From JACZST01 sp964195155 (GTDB taxonomy: Bacteria > Actinomycetota > Acidimicrobiia > Spongiisociales > UBA5794), in NCBI GenBank assembly GCA_964195155.1, contig CAXMOP010000103.1:1-43640 (forward strand): a stretch of DNA of 43,640 bases, in the 5' to 3' direction. Made by a program: the position numbers and the translations under genes. Every line of letters begins with the position of its first letter. The first letter of the stretch is position 1. Positions 32,101 to 39,561 of the stretch are shown here, piece by piece. The notes below the pieces were generated by a model. It saw nothing but the letters and a program-made list of their open reading frames with translations. It was not told the DNA's origin and ran no database searches.

Positions 32101-32237
32101 GGCTGGCGCAGCTGGCCAAGGGAACTCCGGGAGAGGCGGAGGCGAGCGAGGTCTTGCAGACGGTGTACGCCACCTTCACCGAAGGATTCGACACTGCGGA
32201 TCTGGTGGCGGCCCGGGAGATCTTGGGCACCGTCTGA
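29190..32237 (+). CDS. class III nucleotidyl cyclase fused to NB-ARC ATPase and TPR repeats
   Basis: A 1015-residue cytosolic protein starts at GTG 29190. Residues 1-175 form a class III cyclase domain with catalytic residues intact: D15 in YWFSDLEASTRLWEEHP, D58 in VKTTGDGLMAVFDEP, and N116 and R120 in YGPAVNRAARVM. Residues about 195-480 are an AfsR/NB-ARC-type P-loop ATPase (GPGGTGKT at 225-232, then LLLLDNFEQV). The rest, about 540-1010, is helical TPR-like repeats. No LuxR or SARP DNA-binding domain is present. The design matches actinobacterial cyclase-STAND proteins (Rv0386-like without the LuxR end), where ligand sensing by the repeats is thought to control the output. Unlike the two sensors at 21845-27773, this one looks able to make cAMP or cGMP. 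Confidence 0.9.
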   Translation: MTIESTTTLAYWFSDLEASTRLWEEHPDAMHAALARHDAILRGAVEDASGSVVKTTGDGLMAVFDEPADAVAAGVNAQQALEGEAWEETGPLLVRIGIHMGEAQPRAGDYYGPAVNRAARVMSAAHGGQILISEAIADQVSRSLPPQISVRDLGEHRLKDLAGPERLYQLVVPGLPEAFPALSTLDLRPNNLPTQTSVFLGREAELSELRTLLDGTNTRLLTLTGPGGTGKTRLALQAAVDQLDRFEDGLFFVDLAPERDAQGAFSAIVRTLAVEGAADAQPLEALKSGLAERHMLLLLDNFEQVTDAAAGLAELLQHCAGITAVVTSREALRVRGERLYPVAPLSLPPSGNGSTPPIGLVMESEAVRLFVERAVELRPDFAVTEDNVAAIAAICIHVDGLPLALELAVARLRLFSPEDLSDRLKSRLDLLRGGARDMPDRQQTLRNTIEWSYELLSEKECRLFQLFGVFSGARFDAVEGLAGRIDALSDVDVIDGLESLVDKSLVRRLEDDGPWFSMLETIREYAGERLAEDPELARAVAQAHAEHYVELARGLRPMLIGATRQQTLDELARERENLRTAWRYFVAEEDLERLNDLLDTLWVLHDAKGWYRGVIDLANDLLGVLAMGPETPERVREEIALQTSVARALMTLRGYSAEVEDAFSRALQLSADTGHLPERFPVLRSLASLYVLRNEPEKALEVGRELLAMADEQGDAGLQAEAHFVVGVNTVFDDADAGMEHLDKAVELFDPKTARSERFRLGPSPGVQSLTTSALLLWMLGFPQRAMERAALAEQVSAELDHPATRAYALHHVSLLYLFEQRIDLVSERSAELLQVANANDYPIWRALALMMQSLVRIAAGESDEGVAQLEHGMELYQGETTPPIFWPLLLTLQATGYAMAGRFEEGLGLVDEALGFFQPDEALSFDTVILRGDLLLGRSDAAGAAEMYAQAMQAAADFGARMPELRSATRLAQLAKGTPGEAEASEVLQTVYATFTEGFDTADLVAAREILGTV

Positions 32238-32261
32238 TCGAAAAAAGAGCGCCGCCGTCCA

Positions 32262-32282
32262 GGAGTGCCTCGGTTGCGCTCC
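32262..32282. terminator. weak bidirectional hairpin between convergent genes
   Basis: GGAGTGC and GCGCTCC pair with one G-T wobble around a 7-nt loop, in the 63-bp gap between the convergent cyclase-STAND and ccr genes. An A-run at 32241-32246 would give a U-run on the minus transcript, after the hairpin. This suits termination of ccr from the minus strand. Confidence 0.45.
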
Positions 32283-32300
32283 GTTGAAGTCGCGATGCGG

Positions 32301-33551
32301 TCAGCTGCTCCCGAGCCCGGGTGTTGGTGCTCCAACCAGCGCTACCCGATTCCCAAAGGCACCGAGACCCGCCTCCATTTGGTAATGGGCCTCGCCGATG
32401 TCCTCGAACGCGAACACGTCACCGACGCTGGGGTCGATCGTGCCGTCGGTCACGAGCCGGTTATATGCCAGGGCTTGCTCGTCGTTTGTGCCGTGAGAAC
32501 CCTGGAGGCGCTTCTGGCGCACCCAGTGGTACCGAAGGTCCACCACCGCGGTGTAGCCCGTCGTTCCTGCACAGATGACGACCATTCCACCAGCCTCGCA
32601 CACGAAGATACTGGTTGGGACCGTGGCCTCTCCGGGGTGCTCGAAGACGATATCGGGATTGCGACGCTCGCCAAGCTGCTCCCAAAGCGCTTTGCCGAAC
32701 GCCCGGCACCCGGCGGTCCACTCACGCTGTCCCTCGCCGTCCGTCCAGTGTGGTGGCACACCCCAATGGTCGAAGTCATTGCGGTTGATGTAGCCGACGG
32801 CTCCGAGCTCCTTGGTGTATTCGCCTCGCTCGTCGCTCGAGACGACGGCGACGGCCCGCGCGCCGTGTGCGGTTGCCAGCTGAATCGCCTGTGTGCCGAG
32901 GCCGCCGGAACCACCCCAGACAAGAACGACATCGCCCTCCTTGACCGTGTTGCCCTCCCATCCGAACAGCATCCGGTAGGCCGTCGTGCCGACCAGGGTT
33001 GAGGCGGCGGCCTCCTCCCACGTCAGTCGCGGGGCTTTTGGCATCACCTGGTGAGATTGGGCGACACAGAACTGGCCAAAAGAGCCGAAGTTGGTGTTGT
33101 AGCCCCAGATTGTGGCTGATGGGGCGATCATCGGGTCCTTGCCGGCGGCAATCCAGGGGTCGGCTGGATCCCACCAGCCGTGGTGGGTGACCACCTCGTC
33201 GCCCACAGCGATGTCTGCGACGGCGTCTCCGACGGCGTACACGACTCCGGAGGCGTCACTTCCTCCGATGTGAAAGTCGTAGGGCTCCCCGGCCTTTTGA
33301 CGAACCGCAATCACGTCGATCGGGATACCGCGAGCCGCCCACACGTTGTTGAAGTTGATGCCCGCTGCCATGACTGCGATGAGAACGTCGTTCGGACCGA
33401 GCTCGGGGACATCGACGACCTCTGGCTGAAAGGCGCTCCGCGGATCTCCAAATCGCTCACTGCGGACAACCTGGGCGTGCATCCGGTCGGGTACCTCACC
33501 GACGGGAGGCAGCTGACCGATGTCTACGAGCGTGCCCCGGCCGGTCGTCAT
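32301..33551 (-). CDS. ccr: crotonyl-CoA carboxylase/reductase
   Basis: A 416-residue medium-chain reductase starts at ATG 33551 (MTTGRGTLVDIGQLPPVGEVPDRMHAQ). Family features: INFNNVWAARGIPIDVIAVRQK, HIGGSDASGVVYAVGD, WGYNTNFGSFGQFCVAQSHQVMPK, the NADPH Rossmann motif VWGGSGGLGTQAIQLA, and RQKRLQGSHGTND. The enzyme converts crotonyl-CoA, CO2 and NADPH to ethylmalonyl-CoA, the key step of the ethylmalonyl-CoA pathway for acetyl-CoA assimilation and a source of ethylmalonyl units. The start overlaps the stop of a 23-codon frame by four bases (ATGA). No other enzyme of the pathway is encoded nearby. Confidence 0.92.
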   Translation of the reverse strand: MTTGRGTLVDIGQLPPVGEVPDRMHAQVVRSERFGDPRSAFQPEVVDVPELGPNDVLIAVMAAGINFNNVWAARGIPIDVIAVRQKAGEPYDFHIGGSDASGVVYAVGDAVADIAVGDEVVTHHGWWDPADPWIAAGKDPMIAPSATIWGYNTNFGSFGQFCVAQSHQVMPKAPRLTWEEAAASTLVGTTAYRMLFGWEGNTVKEGDVVLVWGGSGGLGTQAIQLATAHGARAVAVVSSDERGEYTKELGAVGYINRNDFDHWGVPPHWTDGEGQREWTAGCRAFGKALWEQLGERRNPDIVFEHPGEATVPTSIFVCEAGGMVVICAGTTGYTAVVDLRYHWVRQKRLQGSHGTNDEQALAYNRLVTDGTIDPSVGDVFAFEDIGEAHYQMEAGLGAFGNRVALVGAPTPGLGSS

Positions 33552-33619
33552 GCGAGGATGCTCAGGTCGATGACCACGGTCTGCTCGTCGGAAATGTACG
33601 GCTTCAGGTCTTCGGCCAC
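33548..33619 (-). CDS. 23-residue peptide coupled to ccr
   Basis: A GTG at 33619 is preceded by CAGGAGGACT, one of the strongest ribosome binding sites in the window, six bases away. The frame encodes 23 residues (beginning VAEDLKPYIS, ending IDLSILA) and stops at TGA 33548-33550, inside the ATGA junction with ccr. The ccr ATG itself lacks a comparable ribosome binding site, so ccr is probably translated by reinitiation after this peptide. It may be a leader peptide, a small protein, or the conserved front of an ancestral gene. I do not recognise the sequence. Confidence 0.55.
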   Translation of the reverse strand: MAEDLKPYISDEQTVVIDLSILA

Positions 33620-33759
33620 GAGTCCTCCTGGTGCGGCGCGCTGCGCCGCACCACAACCTACTACCGACCCCTTGCGCTCGACGACCGACCGACCGACAAA
33701 TCGGAGCGACGTTCCACCCAAGGCGACTGGGTAGCATCGGGTGGGCGAAAAGGAGCGAC

Positions 33760-35223
33760 ATGGCCACGTTCGATCTCATCATCAAGGGCGGCGAGATCGT
33801 ACGACCAAACGTCACGGCGGTCGATCGAGTCGACATTGGGATCGCCGACGGCAAGGTCGCCGCGCTTGAGACAGATCTCGACCCTAGCGACGCCGATGAG
33901 GTCTTCGACGCCACCGGGCTGCTCGCATTCCCGGGTGCGGTCGACTCGCATTGTCATTGGGGTATCTACAACCCGCTCGCCGAGGACGCGGTCACCGAGA
34001 GCCGGGCCGCCGCACAGGGCGGTATCACCACCGCCATCACCTACACCCGCACCGGCCAGTACTACCTGAACAAGGGTGGTCCCTACCAGGACTTCTTCCC
34101 CGAGGTTCTCGAAACCGCCGATGGCAAGGCCCATGTCGACTATGCCTTTCACCTTGCCCCGATGCAGCGCGGCCACATCGACGAGATCCCCCTGCTCATC
34201 GAGGACTTCGGGGTGACCTCGTTCAAGGTGTATATGTTCTACGGGGGGCACGGGCTTCACGGCAAGTCGGACGACCAGGCGGCGTTTCTCATGACGCCCC
34301 CGGGAGAGCGGTACGACTACGCCCACTTCGAGTTCGTGATGCGGGGCATCCAGGCGGCACGGGAGAAGTTCCCCGAGATCGCCGACTACATCTCGCTGAG
34401 CATGCACTGCGAGACCGCGGAGATCATGACCGCCTACACCGAGATGATCGAGGCGGACCCCGATCTCGAGGGTCTTGCCGCATACTCGGCGGCGAGGCCA
34501 CCACACTCTGAAGGCCTCGCCATTGCCATCGCCGCCTACCTGGCGCATGCAACCGGGCTGAGCAATGTCAACCTGCTCCATCTGTCCTCGCAAATGGCTG
34601 TGGAGTCGGCACGACTGATGGCACAGACCTATCCACACATCGACTTCAGGCGAGAGGTGACGATCGGTCATCTGCTCACCGATCACGACTCGGCCAACGG
34701 CCTATACGGCAAGGTCAACCCACCGCTTCGGCCAAGGGAGGACGTCGAGGCACTCTGGGATGCCGTGGTTGCCGGCGAGATCGATTGGGTGGTCTCCGAT
34801 CATGCGTGCTGCCCGCCCGAGATCAAGCTTGGTTCGGATCCCGACGACGTCTGGCAGGCAAAATCCGGGTTCGGGGGTACCGAGTACCTGCTCGGCGGAG
34901 TATTCAGCGAGGGTACGAAACGCGGTCTCGCCCCGCATCGGATCGCCGAGCTCGTTTCCTGGAACCCGTCACGACGGTACGGGCTGCTCGCCAAGGGCGA
35001 CATCGGCCCAGGTTTCGACGCCGACATTGCCCTCCTCGATCCCAACCAGGAGTGGGTGGTTCACGCCGCCGACTCAGAGTCGACCCAGGGCTATTCGCCG
35101 ATGGAAGGCACCGAGCTCATCGGCAAGGTAAGACACGCCTTCCTGCGAGGATCACAGATCCTCGACGACGGTGCGGTCGTTGGATCGGCGCGCGGGCGGT
35201 ACCTGTCCCGGCCGTACCGCTGA
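33760..35223 (+). CDS. dihydropyrimidinase/hydantoinase-family cyclic amidohydrolase 1
   Basis: A 487-residue protein starts at ATG 33760 with AAGGAGCG upstream. Metal ligands of the binuclear amidohydrolase site are visible: H64 and H66 (DSHCHWG), K156 for carbamylation (TSFKVYMFYGG), H216 (SMHCE), H274 (LLHLSS) and D347 (VSDHACC). The family opens cyclic amide rings such as dihydropyrimidines, hydantoins, allantoin or imides. The loop GHGLHGKSDD after the lysine is unusual compared with standard hydantoinases, so the substrate may differ. It is convergent with iclR (7 bp between stops) and divergent from ccr. A second paralogous family member lies at 39562-40953. Confidence 0.9.
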   Translation: MATFDLIIKGGEIVRPNVTAVDRVDIGIADGKVAALETDLDPSDADEVFDATGLLAFPGAVDSHCHWGIYNPLAEDAVTESRAAAQGGITTAITYTRTGQYYLNKGGPYQDFFPEVLETADGKAHVDYAFHLAPMQRGHIDEIPLLIEDFGVTSFKVYMFYGGHGLHGKSDDQAAFLMTPPGERYDYAHFEFVMRGIQAAREKFPEIADYISLSMHCETAEIMTAYTEMIEADPDLEGLAAYSAARPPHSEGLAIAIAAYLAHATGLSNVNLLHLSSQMAVESARLMAQTYPHIDFRREVTIGHLLTDHDSANGLYGKVNPPLRPREDVEALWDAVVAGEIDWVVSDHACCPPEIKLGSDPDDVWQAKSGFGGTEYLLGGVFSEGTKRGLAPHRIAELVSWNPSRRYGLLAKGDIGPGFDADIALLDPNQEWVVHAADSESTQGYSPMEGTELIGKVRHAFLRGSQILDDGAVVGSARGRYLSRPYR

Positions 35224-35230
35224 GCACCGA

Positions 35231-36004
35231 TCAGCCCTCCCAGCCGAGTCTGCGTGAAAGCTCTCTGGTCGCCTTCAGCAACACCGGGGCGATCTCGCCG
35301 ACCTCGCCGCGGAACCGTTCCACCGGCCCGCAGACGCTGATCACTGCGACCGCACCGTTCTCGTGGTCGAAGACCGGAGCCGCGATCGATCCCGCCCCGT
35401 CCATGCGCTCCCCGAAAGAGGCGGCGTAGCCCTGTTTGCGGATGACGGCGAGATCGTTGCGCAGCTGCACCGGATCGGTGATCGTATTCCTGCCGAGCGA
35501 CTCGAGCGGCCGATCGAGGTACTCGTCGACTCGTCCCTCGGGGAGATGGGCGAGGAACGCCTTGGACGACCCACCGGCGTGGAGCGGATACGGGTGCCCG
35601 AGTTGCACGGTCATCTTCACCTCGCGAGGCGGTGTGACCTGATCCACATACATGCGCACGTCGCCGCGGCGGATCGACAGCGTGGCGGTCTCGTTGGTCA
35701 GGTCGCACAGCTCGCGGAGCACCGATCTCGCCGCATCTCGCACGTCGATCTGCTGCAGATAGGTCAGTCCGAGCGCAAGTGATGCCGGCCCGAGCGAATA
35801 CCGCCTGGTCTCTTCATCCACAGCAACGAAGCCCCGATCACGCAGGGAGGCAAGGATGCGGTGCACGACGGCTTTTGACAGCCCGAGCCGTTCCGAAAGC
35901 TCGGTGACGCCGGCCGTTGCGCCGTCGAGCTCGGTAAAGGCGTTGAGCACGTCGGCGGCCCGCTCCACGGCGCCGATCGTTTGGGGTTTTGACTCTGCTG
36001 CCAT
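35231..36004 (-). CDS. IclR-family transcriptional regulator
   Basis: A 257-residue protein has an N-terminal winged HTH (AVERAADVLNAFTELDGATAGVTELSERLGLSKAVVHRILASLRDRGFVAVD, about 12-65). Its C-terminal effector domain ends with FGERMDGAGSIAAPVFDHENGAVAVISVCGP (about 195-225), typical of IclR. ATG at 36004. Such regulators control degradation pathways for aromatic, glyoxylate or allantoin-type substrates by binding a small acid. It is divergent from the EthD-like gene, with an IclR-type inverted repeat between them, and adjacent to amidohydrolase 1. It is therefore the likely controller of the surrounding catabolic genes. Confidence 0.92.
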   Translation of the reverse strand: MAAESKPQTIGAVERAADVLNAFTELDGATAGVTELSERLGLSKAVVHRILASLRDRGFVAVDEETRRYSLGPASLALGLTYLQQIDVRDAARSVLRELCDLTNETATLSIRRGDVRMYVDQVTPPREVKMTVQLGHPYPLHAGGSSKAFLAHLPEGRVDEYLDRPLESLGRNTITDPVQLRNDLAVIRKQGYAASFGERMDGAGSIAAPVFDHENGAVAVISVCGPVERFRGEVGEIAPVLLKATRELSRRLGWEG

Positions 36005-36033
36005 GGCACCTCGCTGACAGTTTACGCAACGCC

Positions 36034-36050
36034 GTTCCGCTCAGTGGAAC
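36034..36050. promoter_or_regulatory. IclR-type operator
   Basis: GTTCCGCTCAGTGGAAC is a 5-bp inverted repeat with a 7-bp spacer, close to the TTCCG-type boxes bound by many IclR proteins. It lies 30 bp upstream of the iclR start and 43 bp upstream of the divergent EthD-like gene, so it could control both. Confidence 0.65.
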
Positions 36051-36092
36051 TCACTACGCTGAGCAACCGGCAACGACCGAGGAGCATCAAAG

Positions 36093-36464
36093 ATGGGAAC
36101 ACCGGGGGTCAAGGCAATCCTTGGATACGACATCGTGGAGGGATTGTCGGTTGAGGACTACGACCGGTGGTTGTGGGACGTCCACTATCCCGATCTGCTG
36201 ACCAATCCGTACCTGGATCGGGTCGTGTTGAACACGGTCGTGCGCCCGGTGACCACCACGAGCGCCGGGACTGCCGCCGCTGGTGACACCGCCCCTTTCG
36301 AGCGCATCGCAGAACTGCACTTCGCCGATCACGAGGCGTACGACGACTACCTGCGCTGGTTCGAGGAGCACCCGATCCCGGTGGAGCGAAGCCCCCAGGG
36401 GCGATCCACTTTCCACTTCTACATGCTGTGTGACGCTCGTGAGGCAACTCGAACGTCCGATTGA
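36093..36464 (+). CDS. EthD-like dimeric alpha/beta-barrel protein
   Basis: A 123-residue protein (MGTPGVKAILGYDIVEGLSVEDYDRWLWDVHYPDLL) is followed by ERIAELHFADHEAYDDYLRWFEEHPIP. The pattern of a strand, then a helix with H-x-P/D-L, then ELHF with a second helix, is that of EthD/ferredoxin-like dimeric barrels. These often act as small oxygenases, isomerases or accessory proteins in degradation clusters. AGGAG lies eight bases before ATG 36093. The IclR box upstream suggests co-regulation with the catabolic genes. The specific function is unknown. Confidence 0.65.
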   Translation: MGTPGVKAILGYDIVEGLSVEDYDRWLWDVHYPDLLTNPYLDRVVLNTVVRPVTTTSAGTAAAGDTAPFERIAELHFADHEAYDDYLRWFEEHPIPVERSPQGRSTFHFYMLCDAREATRTSD

Positions 36465-36475
36465 GGTTCGCTTCC

Positions 36476-36898
36476 TCAGGCGGAGGGGAGATGGATCAGA
36501 CCGCCATTGCTCTCGTCGAGCGAACCAAGGCCGCGCTCCCTGACGATCGTGATGAGCAGCTCTCCGCCGGGCCCGCCGGCAACCAACTCATCGACCCGGA
36601 CGATGATGGCGGCGTTGAAGCCTTCCTCGGTGCAACGTACTTCTTGGGCTCGCAGCGCCATCCATCGCACGTTGCGATCGAAGTCGGGGAGCGCCTCGGC
36701 GAGCCCCTCGGTTTCGGCGTCTGCGGCAGTATCGAGGGCCCGCTGGAGGAACGTGATGGCCGAGCCGGCCCCCGCCGAACAGCCGTCGAATCCCCGGAAC
36801 GTGGTGGTTGCGGTGACACCCGATCCGCATGCGGTCAGCAGCGCCGCCGCAACAACAACGGCACTGACCGCGACCCGTTCCCGGCCGAATAGCCGCAT
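36476..36898 (-). CDS. putative lipoprotein, unknown function
   Basis: A 140-residue protein has a basic N-terminus (MRLFGRERV), a hydrophobic stretch (AVSAVVVAAALLTACGS) and a lipobox LTAC at residues 21-24, so it is probably lipid-anchored on the outer face of the membrane. The mature part contains CSAGAGSAITFLQRALD and VRWMALRAQEVRCTEEGFNAAIIVRVDEL; the two cysteines could form a disulphide. I recognise no domain. It is 4 bp downstream of the lyase gene on the same strand, so it may be the last gene of the catabolic operon. It is convergent with the EthD-like gene. Confidence 0.7.
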   Translation of the reverse strand: MRLFGRERVAVSAVVVAAALLTACGSGVTATTTFRGFDGCSAGAGSAITFLQRALDTAADAETEGLAEALPDFDRNVRWMALRAQEVRCTEEGFNAAIIVRVDELVAGGPGGELLITIVRERGLGSLDESNGGLIHLPSA

Positions 36899-36902
36899 CG
36901 AA

Positions 36903-37793
36903 TCAGGGCTCTTCTGTCGCCGCGTCTTGGATTCTGCGCTCCCAATCGTCGGCCTCGGTCAGGCCAACCACCCGGTTCACCTCGTCGAAGGTGGCCATGG
37001 TGTCAAGCCTCCCGGAGGTGGTGCCGGTGCGCTGCAACTCATCGAGTGTGTCCTGTGCCGCCTTGGTCACGGTGCGGGTCACGCTGCCGGGGAACAGCAC
37101 GAGCGAAAAGCCAAGCTCTCCGAGCTCGTCGGCTGAAAGGAGCGGCGTCTTGCCGTATTCGACCATGTTTGCCACAAGCGGCCAGTCGCCGAGCTCATTT
37201 GCGACCTTCGCCAGTTCCTCTCGGGTAGCCGGCGCTTCGATGAACAACACATCGGCGCCGGCTTCGCCGTACATCCTTCCCCTGGCAATGGCCCCATCGA
37301 TGCCTTCGATCGCGGCGGCGTCGGTACGCGCAATGATGACGATCCCGTCGTCGCCCGATCGACCCTGGCGGGCAGCCACCACCCGCTCCACCATCTCGTC
37401 TCGGTGGACGACCTCCTTGCCGTCGAAATGCCCGCATCGCTTCGGGAAGCGCTGGTCCTCGATCTGGATGCCGGCGACCCCTGCACGCTCATACGCCGCC
37501 ACGGTGCGTGCAACGTTGTGCACCCCGCCGTACCCGGTGTCGGCGTCGGCGATCACGGGGACGTCGACCACCTCGCAGATCCGCTCAGCAACCATGACCA
37601 TCTCACTCATCGTCACCAGGCCCAGATCGGGCTGGCCCAGAAAGGCATTGGCGACCCCCGCCCCCGACAGATAAACCGCGCCGAACCCCGCCTCCTCGAT
37701 CAAACGAGCGAACAAGGCATTGAAGGCGCCCGGAGCGACGACGGGCTGGTCGCCTTCGAGCAGCGATCGCAGCTTGGCCGGTGTCCCACTCAT
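36903..37793 (-). CDS. methylisocitrate lyase/PEP mutase-family lyase
   Basis: A 296-residue (beta/alpha)8 enzyme starts at ATG 37793 (MSGTPAKLRSLLEGDQPVVAPGAFNALFARLIEEAGF). Signature segments: YLSGAGVANAFLGQPDLGL, VIADADTGYGG (metal-binding Asp), GIQIEDQRFPKRCGHF (the K-R-C-G-H active-site loop with its catalytic Cys), and IIARTDAAAIEGIDGAIAR. The family includes 2-methylisocitrate lyase and 2,3-dimethylmalate lyase, which split a 2-hydroxy-acid to pyruvate or succinate plus a short acid. The start overlaps the LeuD-like stop by four bases. Coupling to a LeuCD-type hydratase matches the order hydratase then lyase seen for dimethylmalate metabolism. The substrate is inferred only. Confidence 0.88.
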   Translation of the reverse strand: MSGTPAKLRSLLEGDQPVVAPGAFNALFARLIEEAGFGAVYLSGAGVANAFLGQPDLGLVTMSEMVMVAERICEVVDVPVIADADTGYGGVHNVARTVAAYERAGVAGIQIEDQRFPKRCGHFDGKEVVHRDEMVERVVAARQGRSGDDGIVIIARTDAAAIEGIDGAIARGRMYGEAGADVLFIEAPATREELAKVANELGDWPLVANMVEYGKTPLLSADELGELGFSLVLFPGSVTRTVTKAAQDTLDELQRTGTTSGRLDTMATFDEVNRVVGLTEADDWERRIQDAATEEP

Positions 37794-38293
37794 GACTGCT
37801 CCGTCTCGAGCTGGCCTCTGACGAACTCGACGAGGCCCCCGGCGTCGAGGATCGATGCGATCTCTGCGGGCAATGGCACTGCCTCGAGCACCGCTCCGGT
37901 GTCGACGACGGTCACCTTTCCCTCGAGGACGTCGATTTGGACTTGCTGGCCCTCTTCGATCTTGCCGGCCTCGGTGCACTCCACCGGGGCCAGCCCGGCG
38001 TTGATGCAGTTCCTGAAAAAGATCCTGGCGAAGGACTCGGCGATGATCGCCTGGATGCCTGCGGACTGGAGTCCTTTGACCGCAGGGTCTCTGCTGGAGC
38101 CGGTGCCGAAGTTGGCGCCGCCCACGATGATGTCGCCGGGCTCGACCAGGTCGGCGAACCCGGGACGAATGCCCTCCATGACATGTCCTGCGACCTCGGC
38201 TGGATCCAGAAGAATCAGGTATTTGCCGGGAACGATGGCGTCGGTGTCGACATCGTCACCGAACTTCCAGACCCTTCCCTCGATCTCGCTCAT
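37790..38293 (-). CDS. LeuD-like hydratase small (swivel) subunit
   Basis: A 167-residue aconitase-swivel domain starts at ATG 38293 (MSEIEGRVWKFGDDVDTDAIVPGKYL). The substrate loop GGANFGTGSSRDPAVKGLQSAGIQAIIAESFARIFFRNCINAGL is characteristic of the small subunit, with GSSRD and FFRNC. It combines with the LeuC-like subunit encoded immediately upstream, sharing a 4-nt overlap. Relatives include isopropylmalate isomerase, citraconate/maleate hydratase and dimethylmaleate hydratase small subunits. No leuA or leuB is present, so a role in leucine synthesis is unlikely. Confidence 0.9.
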   Translation of the reverse strand: MSEIEGRVWKFGDDVDTDAIVPGKYLILLDPAEVAGHVMEGIRPGFADLVEPGDIIVGGANFGTGSSRDPAVKGLQSAGIQAIIAESFARIFFRNCINAGLAPVECTEAGKIEEGQQVQIDVLEGKVTVVDTGAVLEAVPLPAEIASILDAGGLVEFVRGQLETEQS

Positions 38294-39558
38294 GCCGGGA
38301 CGCCGATCAGTTCCCGGGGATCGACGATCTCCCCGGCGACCGCTGCCGCAGCTACCGAATACGCCGAGCCGAGGTACACCTGCGAGTCGGGGCTCCCCAT
38401 CCGGCCCCGGGCGTTGCGGCTCGTCGTCGAGATGCACACCTCGCCCGGTGCCAGCACACCGCTCCCGATGCCGGGGCAGGCGCCGCAGCCGGTGGAGAGG
38501 ATGTGAGCGCCGGCTTCGATGAGCGTGGCCATGGTGCCATCGCCTACCGCCTCCGCCATCGCCGCTCGCGACGCAGGCGCGACCTGTAGCAGCACTCCGG
38601 GAGCGACCGTGCGGCCCCGCAGCACCTCGGCCGCCATCACCAGATCGGCGTGCTTGGCCCCGGTGCATGCACCGATATAGGCGCGGCCGATGCTTGCACC
38701 GTCAATGGCGCCCGCTGACACGACGTCGTCGTGACGATGCGGTCGGGCGATCACTGGTTCCACGCTGGACGCGTCGTAGTGCCAGGTGTCGATGTAGTCG
38801 GCGTCGCCGTCCGAGACCGGCCCGGTACCGACTTCGACCCCGCGCTCGGCGAGGTAGGCGACCGTGACCGCGTCGGCGGGAACGATCCCGGTCTTGGCTC
38901 CGATCTCGGCGCACATGTTGGTGAGGACGCTGCGCTCTTCGACCCCCATGGCCTCGATGCCGGGGCCGCCGAACTCGAGGACGCGATACAGAGCGCCGGC
39001 CATTCCCCGGTCACCGATGATGGTCAGAATCAGGTCCTTGGCGGTGACGCCCGGCCCGAGGGCACCATCGACCTCGACCCGGATGGTGTGGGGTACCCGG
39101 AGCCAGGTGCGGCCGGTGGCCACGACGCCGAGCAGATCGGTGCTGCCCATTCCCAGCGCCAGACAGCCGAGCACGCCACCGGTGCAGGTGTGGGAGTCAC
39201 CGCCGACGTACAGCATCCCGGGCCGCAGGTACGCCTTCTCGACCATCAGGGTGTGGGCGATCCCCTGGGCCTCGTGGAAGCGTTCGATGCCGAATTCGGC
39301 GGCAAAATCCCGGGTGGTCTCCAGGATCTGGGCGGCGCCGACGTTCTGGGCGGGCACGTAGTGGTCGGAGACCAGCACCAACCGCTCGGGATCGAGCACC
39401 CCCAGACCCAGGTCGTTCAGCATCGGCCAAATGCGGCGCGGGCCACCAGAGTCGTGGATCATGGCGAGGTCGACGTCGACCCACAGCACCTCGTCCGGCT
39501 CCACCGCATCTCGATCTGCGGCCCTGGCGATGATCTTCTCGGCAACGGTGTGGCCCAT
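38290..39558 (-). CDS. LeuC-like [4Fe-4S] hydratase large subunit
   Basis: A 422-residue aconitase-family protein starts at ATG 39558 (MGHTVAEKIIARAADRDAVEPDEVLWVDVDLAMIHD). Substrate and cluster motifs: VSDHYVPAQNV, GDSHTCTGG, and the cluster cysteines in IGACTGAKHADL and STGCGACPGIGSG. The subfamily (about 420 residues) covers archaeal-type LeuC and the DmdA, maleate and citraconate hydratases. It works with the small subunit that follows. It lies 3 bp downstream of amidohydrolase 2, in a catabolic operon rather than a leucine operon, suggesting hydration of a maleate-like diacid. No other substrate evidence is present. Confidence 0.9.
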   Translation of the reverse strand: MGHTVAEKIIARAADRDAVEPDEVLWVDVDLAMIHDSGGPRRIWPMLNDLGLGVLDPERLVLVSDHYVPAQNVGAAQILETTRDFAAEFGIERFHEAQGIAHTLMVEKAYLRPGMLYVGGDSHTCTGGVLGCLALGMGSTDLLGVVATGRTWLRVPHTIRVEVDGALGPGVTAKDLILTIIGDRGMAGALYRVLEFGGPGIEAMGVEERSVLTNMCAEIGAKTGIVPADAVTVAYLAERGVEVGTGPVSDGDADYIDTWHYDASSVEPVIARPHRHDDVVSAGAIDGASIGRAYIGACTGAKHADLVMAAEVLRGRTVAPGVLLQVAPASRAAMAEAVGDGTMATLIEAGAHILSTGCGACPGIGSGVLAPGEVCISTTSRNARGRMGSPDSQVYLGSAYSVAAAAVAGEIVDPRELIGVPA

Positions 39559-39561
39559 CGC

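Noticed and set aside
37790..39558. leuCD for leucine biosynthesis
   Set aside because: No leuA or leuB is nearby, and the genes are embedded in a catabolic, transporter-linked operon.
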